Of a stretch of 64,000 nt of DNA, positions 56,819 through 64,000 are shown one piece after another (position 1 is the first letter of the stretch; each line of letters starts with the position of its first letter). The notes under the pieces are model-generated. The model did not search any database, was not told the origin of the DNA, and saw only the letters and a list, made by a program, of their open reading frames with translations. The stretch is from contig JAJJXM010000109.1 of assembly GCA_024516155.1 (NCBI GenBank), positions 27,708-91,707 on the forward strand, given 5' to 3'. A program made the position numbers and the translations under genes. Source of the DNA: Pyronema omphalodes. Its lineage: Eukaryota > Ascomycota > Pezizomycetes > Pezizales > Pyronemataceae.

Positions 56819-57355
56819 TGTCAGGGAACTAGGAACGGACGTTCAAAGAACACACTGAACACTACCGGCAAGAGGGACTAGGCGGGTTCCGGAACGAGGA
56901 ACGGCAGGACAAGGACCGAAGTGCTCGTCAGACGGACGGCACACGAAACAGGAACAGGGACAAGGACAAGAGTGACGTAGGACTGGAAGAAGAAGTCTTT
57001 ATTAGGAGCAAGGGAAAGACACAAGACGTTCGATGGAGAACTCGACAACGGGGAGGCAAGCCTCCTTATGTACAAAGGGGCGGCCAGCACTCTTGCTGGG
57101 CCGTCATACAATCATCGCTACATGAGCTTCCGTTCTCCATCAATTCACCTGCGACGCCACAGCTCTCCAGCTCGTGGTACGTCATCCATCATCAATCAGT
57201 CTCTCAGTCACAATGGCACGGCACACACAACAACACAACAACACAACGGCAACACAACACAACACGGCAAGACAACGGCACGATGTCAATCAACAACCAC
57301 GACAACACAATGATGACGCAACAACACAACGGCTCGTCAGCCGTGTGCCGTGACA
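56819..57355 (-). repeat. A4 3' LTR
   Basis: 537 bp, TGTCAGGGAACTAGG...GTGCCGTGACA on the + strand, then gtacccccccgt (57356-57367), the polypurine tract in element sense. Confidence 0.95.
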
Positions 57356-57366
57356 GTACCCCCCCG

Positions 57367-60300
57367 TTAGGCTCGAGTTCCTACGAGAGGAGAAGGTTTG
57401 TCTGGGTATAACTGATGGAATTTCTCAGCGGCCTCAGTTTCGGATAGGTTCGTTTCCGGTTCCCAGGTTGGAGAGTCATGGCCTGTCCACTTGACGAGGT
57501 ACTGCAGGTTTCCTCTTGACCATCGGCTATCCAGAATTTCATCCACGAACCATTCTTCTTCGCCGTCTACTACTACCGGTAGGGGCGGTGGGATAATCTG
57601 GCCAGGGAGAGGGTCCGAAGGGGCTGGGTTCAGTAGGGACACGGGGAAGGTCCTATGATGTTTCAGTGTTTCCGGTATATCCAATTCATAGGCGTGGGAT
57701 CCAATGGGTCGTAACACGGTGAAGGGGCCTAGGTGATTGTTTTCCAGTTTCTTTGAGGGGCGGCGGGTTCTGAGGTTGCGGGCGTCCAGCCATACTAGGT
57801 CTCCTGGTTTGAAGACCGGCGCGGGGAGTCGGGAATTGTCGGCGGCTTCTATGTGGCGGGCTTGGGCGTATTTCATTTCCGAACGTAAGACGTCATGGAT
57901 GTGTGACATCCTTTCCGCTACCTCGTTCGCTTTCACTTCTTCAGGATTATCTGTCCTGATTTCCAGTTCGAAAGAGCATTTGGGGTGTCGGCCGTATATA
58001 GCGTAGAACGGAGACAGCGACGTTGTATCCGATACTTGGTTATTTGCAGCAAATTCTGCCAGTGGTAAAAATTTTTTCCAATCGTCTTGTAAATAACAGA
58101 CGTATGCGCGGAGATATTGCTCCGTAACGGCGTGAATTCTCTCTGTTTGGCCGTCGGTTTGGGGATGGAAGGCCGTACTCGTGGCAATTTCGATACCCAT
58201 GCAATTTGCCAGGTGTTTCCAGAAGTGGGCCACAAATTGCGGACCGCGGTCGGACACTACTGTGTCTGGCAGGCCGTGTAGTTTGAATACGTTTTCCAGG
58301 AAGAGTTGCGCGAAGCCTTCTGCGTCTATCGTGGAGTGACAGGGCACCAAGTGCCGCTGTTTCGTGAGTCGGCAAACGATCGCACATATTGCGTCGAAGC
58401 CTTCTGATATCGGTAGTCCAGTGACAAAGTCCACAGATATATTCTGCCAAGGGTGGTGCGGGACCGGTAGGGGCTTCAAAGTTCCATAGGGTGCGTGGCG
58501 GGTAGCTTTTGTTCTTTTACAAGTGTGGCAATTTCGGACGAATTGGTCCACATCTTTTCTCATCGAGGGCCAGTAATAATTCCTGGCGAGGAGTTCGAAA
58601 GTCTTTGCACGGCCCGGGTGTCCCATGGTGGGGGGGTCGTGGTGATCTTGTAGTAGTTTCAATCGTAGTTTATCCAGCGCGGGAACATAGAGGCAGTCTC
58701 GGTAGTACAATCTGTTTTCCAACACGGGGCAATCGGCGAGTGATATGTCCTTACAGGTTTGTGTACCGTCTTCCAGCATTCCCAACACTCGGTTGGGGAA
58801 TGAATCTGTCTTGTAGCCCTCTGTGAACAGGAGGTCTACTTCGGAAGGTGCGAGTTTCATGGGGGGGGTCATGCATAACTGAAAGTTTTGTGGCTTTAGA
58901 ACAGCTTGCTGGTTGCCAGTATGCGTTCGTCTCCCTCTTCCGGGAGGTCGGCGGCTCGTCTTGTCAGGGCGTCCGGTTTTCCTCCCAACGTTCCCGGTCG
59001 ATAGGTGATCACAAAGTTGAACCGAGACAGAAACTCGGACCAGCGTGCTTGTCGTCTGTTCAGCAGCTTTGTCGTCATAAAGTATTCGAGATTCTTGTGA
59101 TCTGTCAATACTTTTATAGGGAAGGCGGAGCCCTCCAAGTGGGGACGCCATTCCTCGAAACAACGAACTATTGCCAGTAGTTCTTTGTCATAGATTTCGT
59201 AGTTGCATTCTGCCGGGGAATGCTTCTTGGAATAAAATGCGACGGGGTGTAACACGTTATCGTCGTCGTATTGTGATAAGACTCCAGCAGACACATAGTC
59301 AGATGGGTCTGTTTCTACTACAATCGGTTTCTCGTAGTCGAAGTGCTTGAGAATAGGTGCTGATGTAAATGCGTCCTTCAGTCGGTCGAAGGCGCTCTGC
59401 TGATCTTTACCCCAGGTAAAGGGGATTGCTTTACCATCTTTCTTTTTGGTCAGAGCCGTCAGCGGGGAGACCACTTTTGAGTAGTCTTTGATAAATCTTC
59501 GGTAGAAATTCGCGAAGCCTAGGAACTCTTGGACCTGTTTCAAATTGGTTGGTTCCTTCCAATCTCTCACTGTGGCTACTTTGGAATCCATCATGCGCGC
59601 GCCGTCGCGGCCGATGTTGTAGCCCAGGTACTGTACTTCTGCCTTAGCAAACTTACACTTCTCTGGCTTTAAGTGCAGTTTTTCTTGTTTGAGTCGTTCC
59701 AAGATCTTTCGGACGTGCGCGGTGTGATCGGGCTTTGTTTCGGAGAATACGAGGATATCGTCCAAGTATGCCGTACAAAACTGGTCTAGGTATGGTCTCA
59801 GGACATCATTTATAAATGCCTGGAAATCGGCAGGCGCGTTGGTGAGCCCAAAGGGCATCACTTTCGATTTAAACAGGCCGTACCTTGTGCGGAAGGCCGT
59901 CTTCCATTCTTCGCCCTCTGCCATTCTGATGAGGTTATAAGCGCTGCGGACATCAAGGGTCGTAAAGTATTGAGCTTTGGAAAGATTCATCATCGTTTCC
60001 TGTATCAATGGCAGCGGGTACCGGTTCTTCTCGGTACCTTCATTCAGTCTCCGGTAGTCGATACACAGGCGTAGGGATCCGTCTGATTTTTTCACGAATA
60101 ATATCGGCGAGGCGGCTGGTGATTGGGAGCGTTGTATAAATCCTTTCTCCAAGTTTGCATCGAGCCACGTTTTCAGCGTCTGCAACTCGTTGCGTGACAG
60201 CGAGTATAGCGGGCCAAAGGGGGGGACGAATCCCTCTTTCAGTGGGATCTTGTGGTCGTAGGGTCGGTGCGGGGGGAGTTCCATCGCGTTGACCTCCTTG

Positions 60301-61099
60301 AATAAATCGAGGTAGTCATGATACTCTTCGGGGATCATGTCTTTCAGTTCGTCATCCGTGAGGGGGGGCTTGTCTTGTAGGGCGATGGTGATCTCGTCCA
60401 ACGATAGCGAGAACACTGTCAGGCTTTCGTCTTCTATCATTTCTTTGAAGTCGGAGATGGTTAGACTTGAGATCGCTATTGGGGGTTCTTCCGGGGGGTC
60501 GGGGACCGAGTCTTCTAACTCCGGCATGGGGTTTGTGTCGGGCTCGTGGACAGCGGGAGGGGGCCTCGAGTCCAGGACCTCGACACCGGTTGTGCTTACA
60601 GGCAACCTGGTGCAGTTCCTTAGGCAGTATTGGGAGTCGAAGCTTACAGTGTTGGAACTGAAGCTTATTGTTACATCGTGTTTCTTCAACCAGGGGATAC
60701 CCAACACCACCGGGTAGTGACCCAGCTTGGTGACAAACATGGGAAGGATTTCCGAGTGACCGTTGATGGTGCACTCTACTTGGGCGAGGTGCGTGATTTT
60801 TCCTGAGGATATGGGGCGGCCGTCGATAACTTCGACCGTTCGGGCGGTGGATAGGGGGTTAGGGGGAGTTTGTGATGGCGGGCGAAATTGCGGTCAACAA
60901 AGGCGATACCAGTGGCGCCGCAGTCGACGAGCGCTACTGTTTTCACGGAGCGGTTATTGGAAAACAAGGAACAGGAGAGAACAAGGTGTTTGCATTCTAA
61001 CTTTCCAGTAAAACTTGCGCCCGATAATAGCAATGTATCAGCAATAATATTCCCACCAGCGGCAGAGCCATCTTCTTGCAGCTGGTTTATTCTTTTCCC
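57367..61099 (-). pseudogene. A4 Pol, two frameshifts
   Basis: Full domain set: protease VDCGATGIAF (61033-60776 frame), RT AYLDDILVFSE and RNase [13 protein letters not shown] (60740-58896 frame), and integrase zinc module, SDRGPQF, TDGQTERIH and chromodomain (59163-57367 frame). Breaks: near 60850-60860 (a missing base around the G run of TPLPTARTVEV) and near 58915 (a base missing in RILANQQA). The RNase H block has Pro after the catalytic Asp (TDPSDY; TDASDY elsewhere). Confidence 0.92.
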
Positions 61100-62435
61100 G
61101 ACACCTCTTCTTCAGTATCCAACAATTCCACGCTCGCCACTTTAACATTCGTCTTGGCGGGGCACGACACAGCCATGTGGCCGAGGCAACCGCAGTAGAG
61201 GCAACGTCCTTCTGACAGGCGGGTCGCGCGCTCCTGTGCCGACAGTTTCTGACGGGGTCCCTGGGCAGGGGTTTGCTTGCTGGAGGAGGCGGTGGTGGCT
61301 TGGGTAGCGGGGGTGGGGCGACTGGTGGCGGGGGTGGCGGTGGTAGTGGGTTTAACTTGGCCGCGGTTGGTACGCAGCTTGCGGAGGTTCTCAAGTGCTC
61401 TCAATTGGGAGTCCAATTTTTGGCACTGGTCAACAAATTCGTGCATCGTGGCGGTGGGCGGGGCGCCAACCAACTTTTCGTGCAGCTCGAGGGACAGGCC
61501 GTTACGCAGGTCATCCATGGTGGCGGCTTCGTCCCAGCCTAACTCTGCGACTAGGCGGGAGAACTCTGCATAATAGTCCGAAAATTCGCGGTTGTTTTGT
61601 CGGAGATTTTGTAGTTTGAAACGAGCCGTTGCGCGCTCGTCCGGGTCTCCAAAGGTACGCTGTAAAATTTTAATGACGTCCTCGATGTCGTTGAGTTCCC
61701 AGCGGTTGCCATTTTCCTTGATATAAGGAAGAATCTGATCCAAGGCGCGTCCGCGGAGGCGGCCCATGGCATAAGAAATCTGTTTATGAGGGGTTGGGAA
61801 GCGTAGCTCGTCGCTCACCAACTTGATGCGAAGCAAAGAGACAAAGCGGCAGAGGTCCTCCCTGTTGGACCCGTCGAAGGTTGGCGGATCCGAGATTTTG
61901 TCTCCGGTCACGCGGATGCCGGGGGAGGCGAGTAGCGCGTTGATGAGTTCACGCTGGCGGGTGAGCTCCTTCTCGTAGTAGTGGATTTCATTTGTATTTG
62001 CTTGCTCCTCCGGCGTTAGGAGGATTTCGGGGTCTCGGGGGGGGGGGGTCTTGGAATTGGTGCGATTATCGCGGGGGCGGGGGCTGCGGCTGCGGCTGTG
62101 GTAGGGGGTGCGGCGGTTCGCGGTACTGGTTCTGGGCCGTTTGGGTAAACCTGGACGGAGCCAGTCTGGATCACGACAGGGGGAATGGGAGCAGGGGTGG
62201 GAGCTTCCGGAGCGCGAGAGGCGACAGGGCTGGATACCCGGGTGCTGTTACGGGAGCCGGGGGTTTCCGCGAGGTCGTTTAAGAGATAACCTGTGGGGTG
62301 GTCCTGAGCGTCTAAGATGGATTGTGCGAGTTGTTTGGTGAAAGTAAGCGGTTCATGGACGTCGTGGAACTGGGTCATGGCGGCAGCGTTCACAATTTGC
62401 TGCCAGTGTCCTTCGTCAATAAGTTTAATATGCAT
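61087..62435 (-). pseudogene. A4 Gag, frameshifted
   Basis: ATG 62435 (MHIKLIDEGHWQQ). Split into 62435-62016 and 61911-61087 frames by an extended G run at about 62037-62049, where A1 and A3 have seven G then AA. CCHC knuckle CLYCGCLGHMAVSC. The G_GGA_AAA heptamer (61093-61099) is kept. Confidence 0.9.
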
Positions 62436-62667
62436 TCTGGCGGGCTCTGAGGATTGGCTTGAGTCTGATGGTGCGGCGGATGTGCTCCTGGTAAGTGTAG
62501 TCCTGGAGTTCCCAGCAGACCACAAGGTAGCAGTTTTTTTCTGCTCGTCAGATGGTTCTTCGCACTGCGCCAGCGAATCTGTCGGGAATCCCAAAGGTTT
62601 CGTTTAGGGTGTGCGATTCCAAGGCTTGTTTTAATGCGTAGGTCCAGGAAGAACCGGTGGGGTTCAT
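62425..62667 (-). CDS. Upstream ORF of family A (A4 copy, full)
   Basis: 80 codons, ATG 62667 (MNPTGSSWTYALKQALESHT), with FAGAVRRTIRRAE and YTYQEHIRRTIR; stop TAA 62425-62427. The gag ATG (62435) lies just before this stop, in another frame. The same arrangement holds in A3 (35902-35660). It is basic and helix-prone; no known domain recognised. Confidence 0.6.
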
Positions 62668-62691
62668 GCGTGTCGGTTGAATAATTAATCG

Positions 62692-62700
62692 ATCGAACGT
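62692..62700 (-). promoter_or_regulatory. A4 primer-binding position, self-complementary
   Basis: Element sense ACGTTCGAT, two bases inside the 5' LTR, exact complement of LTR segment ATCGAACGT (minus strand, 62918-62910). That segment lies about 38 bases after a TATA-like TACATAAG (62956-62949). Confidence 0.6.
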
Positions 62701-62702
62701 AA

Positions 62703-63239
62703 TGTCAGGGAACTAGGAACGGACGTTCAAAGAACACACTGAACACTACCGGCAAGAGGGACTAGGCGGGTTCCGGAACGGGGAACGGCAGGACAAGGAC
62801 CGAAGTGCTCGTCAGACGGACGGCACACGAAACAGGAACAGGGACAAGGACAAGAGTGACGTAGGACTGGAAGAAGAAGTCTTTATTAGGAGCAAGGGAA
62901 AGACACAAGACGTTCGATGGAGAACTCGACAACGGGGAGGCAAGCCTCCTTATGTACAAAGGGGCGGCCAGCACTCTTGCTGGGCCGTCATACAATCATC
63001 GCTACATGAGCTTCCGTTCTCCATCAATTCACCTGCGACGCCACAGCTCTCCAGCTCGTGGTACGTCATCCATCATCAATCAGTCTCTCAGTCACAATGG
63101 CACGGCACACACAACAACACAACAGCACAACGGCAACACAACACAACACGGCAAGACAACGGCACGATGTCAATCAACAACCACGACAACACAATGATGA
63201 CGCAACAACACAACGGCTCGTCAGCCGTGTGCCGTGACA
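62703..63239 (-). repeat. A4 5' LTR
   Basis: 537 bp, same ends as the 3' LTR. In element sense it reads: U3 rich in TTGTTGTG repeats, TACATAAG, the predicted start near ATCGAACGT, then CTAATAAAG as a poly(A) signal. Confidence 0.95.
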
Positions 63240-63433
63240 AGGTCCTATCGGAAAGTCACGAATTACGTGACGTGGCTTGTCGGAGCTCCTCTGGGGGTTC
63301 CGGCCCGGGATACTAATCTGACTATTCATTCTCTGTCGAGTTTGCCATATTCTCCATTGCGTTATATATGATACCAATTCTATCCTCACACATTTTAGGG
63401 TGTGACAATTACCCTAGGACCCCCGGTTTACAC

Positions 63434-63443
63434 TATAAGTTTA
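63434..63443 (+). promoter_or_regulatory. D primer-binding position, self-complementary
   Basis: TATAAGTTTA, one base inside the D LTR end (63432). Exact complement of TAAACTTATA at the start of both 158-bp units. Confidence 0.6.
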
Positions 63444-63498
63444 CTCATACACCTCACCGAGTGAATCGAGAAGTACTCATCAGCCACTACATTACAAC

Positions 63499-64000
63499 AT
63501 GGCTGAACTTATGGAATACGAATTTCAGCCCCTCCCCTCGTGGGCTCTCCTCAGTGCTGACCCCGACAACGTCAGTAATGAGGTAGAAACGAGTGGATTA
63601 CCAGATTCCATCAGCATTCCAAGCATCCCACCATGGGCTCAGGACCTGATGAGACAACTGGCCCGTACTGCTGTAGACATCAGCAACCTGCGCGGCCAGA
63701 TCCAGAACGATGAGGGCGATGCAATCCGGATGTTCATGAATATGCAAACGGCATACGAAAATATCCAAGTCAACTTGGACCAAGCACTCCAACAAACACA
63801 ACAACAGATGGGTAACGCAGTGAATGCCCAATTCAACCTCACCAACCCCCAATTCATGGAGGTCGCCAAAGCGTATACGCAGCTTCAACGACAAATGGAG
63901 AACCTCCAGATTACTCGGGCCAATGACGAGGCCCATCGACAAGTGACCCTGGAGGCCTATAAGGAGAAGTTAGAAAATAACCAACAATTCATCATGGCGT
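63499..64000 (+). CDS. D Gag, N-terminal part (runs off window)
   Basis: ATG 63499 (MAELMEYEFQPLPSWALL), open for 167 codons to the window end. It includes IPPWAQDLMRQLARTAVDIS followed by Q/N-rich helical sequence likely to form a coiled coil (LQRQMENLQITRANDEAH). The layout resembles the start of B Gag (PEWFVKMVDRMETTEQD), hence the call. No catalytic or zinc motif is visible yet. Because it is the first ATG-led frame after the LTR, a structural protein is the likely identity. Confidence 0.65.
   Translation, partial: MAELMEYEFQPLPSWALLSADPDNVSNEVETSGLPDSISIPSIPPWAQDLMRQLARTAVDISNLRGQIQNDEGDAIRMFMNMQTAYENIQVNLDQALQQTQQQMGNAVNAQFNLTNPQFMEVAKAYTQLQRQMENLQITRANDEAHRQVTLEAYKEKLENNQQFIMA

Larger units (their letters stand above)
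56819..63239 (-). mobile_element. Ty3/gypsy chromovirus A4, youngest A copy
   Basis: 6421 bp with AGGTC on both sides (56814-56818 and 63240-63244). Two 537-bp LTRs with only two differences that I find (GAGGAACGG/GGGGAACGG and CAACAACAC/CAACAGCAC region). Despite this, gag and pol carry three frameshifts, mostly in or next to G/C runs. Confidence 0.95.
48021..63407 (-). mobile_element. Ty3/gypsy chromovirus B2 with A4 inside
   Basis: Complete element flanked by ATTAC (48016-48020 and 63408-63412). 3' LTR 48021-49428, pol, gag, 5' LTR 55573-63407 holding A4. Without A4 it is about 9.0 kb. The LTRs are almost identical over their whole length (few scattered differences, such as TGGATC context and a CTTCGTTCT/CTTGGTTCT change), so it is young. 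One nonsense codon in pol. Confidence 0.95.
55573..63407 (-). repeat. B2 5' LTR, split by A4
   Basis: 55573-56818 and 63245-63407 (plus the second AGGTC) join to a ~1409-bp LTR matching 48021-49428. TATA (minus strand) at 55857-55864. Confidence 0.93.
44823..64000 (+). mobile_element. LTR element D, 5' end, split by B2
   Basis: Long duplicated LTR 44823-48020 plus 63413-63432, then a leader and the start of gag running off the window. B2 sits in the LTR close to its 3' end (ATTAC duplication). TGTCATACC start and GGTTTACA end are typical LTR ends. Assigned to gypsy only from the B-like Gag start and the self-complementary primer site. Confidence 0.75.

Overview
The window is a block of nested fungal transposable elements with no recognisable host gene. 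The chromodomain-bearing Ty3/gypsy elements (chromoviruses), the Tad1/I-like non-LTR elements (ORF1 with CCHC knuckles; ORF2 with APE endonuclease, RT and RNase H) and the lack of any bacterial feature point to a filamentous fungus, most likely a basidiomycete (Agaricomycetes). That taxonomic placement is inference.

Families (my labels). A: gypsy chromovirus, LTR about 505-543 bp with TGTCA/TGACA ends (A0, A1, A2, A2b, A3, A4). B: gypsy chromovirus, LTR about 1.4 kb (B0, B1, B2). C: gypsy chromovirus, LTR 745 bp, one apparently intact copy with a third ORF. D: gypsy-like, long LTR with internal duplications, only the start of gag in the window. T: LTR of 1140 bp full of telomere-like repeats (T0, T1, T2). 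LINE0, LINE2 and E1: non-LTR elements. F: 1.67 kb non-autonomous inverted-repeat element made largely of GGTGTTTA repeats.

Layout. 1-3532: T0, an A-type integrase remnant and two B LTRs facing each other. 2174-13955: B1, heavily deleted, with A1 lodged at its 5' end. 13956-15761: LINE0 ORF1, split by the T1 solo LTR. 15762-17909: A2. 17910-19590: LINE2. 19591-38591: A2b, split by A3, which is itself split by C and F. 38592-39473: T2. 39474-44822: E1. 44823-64000: D, split by B2, which is split by A4.

Six insertions have matching target-site duplications on both sides: T1 in LINE0 (CCGGC), A3 in A2b (CCACT), C in A3 (GCCAA), F in A3 (CATG), B2 in D (ATTAC) and A4 in B2 (AGGTC). About ten elements are still open at the right edge, so their missing halves should follow outside the window in reverse order.

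The most notable observations are these. In all four gypsy families a 9-12 nt stretch 1-2 nt inside the 5' LTR is perfectly complementary to a segment of the same LTR, which suggests Tf1/sushi-type self-priming. Element C has an extra Cys/His-rich ORF whose hydrophobic C-terminus is encoded by its 3' LTR. A and C share a G_GGA_AAA slippery site at the gag/pol overlap. F carries extraordinary subterminal repeats. Within each gypsy element Gag builds the particle, Pol supplies protease, RT, RNase H and integrase, and the C-terminal chromodomain probably steers integration to heterochromatin, which would suit this nested pattern.
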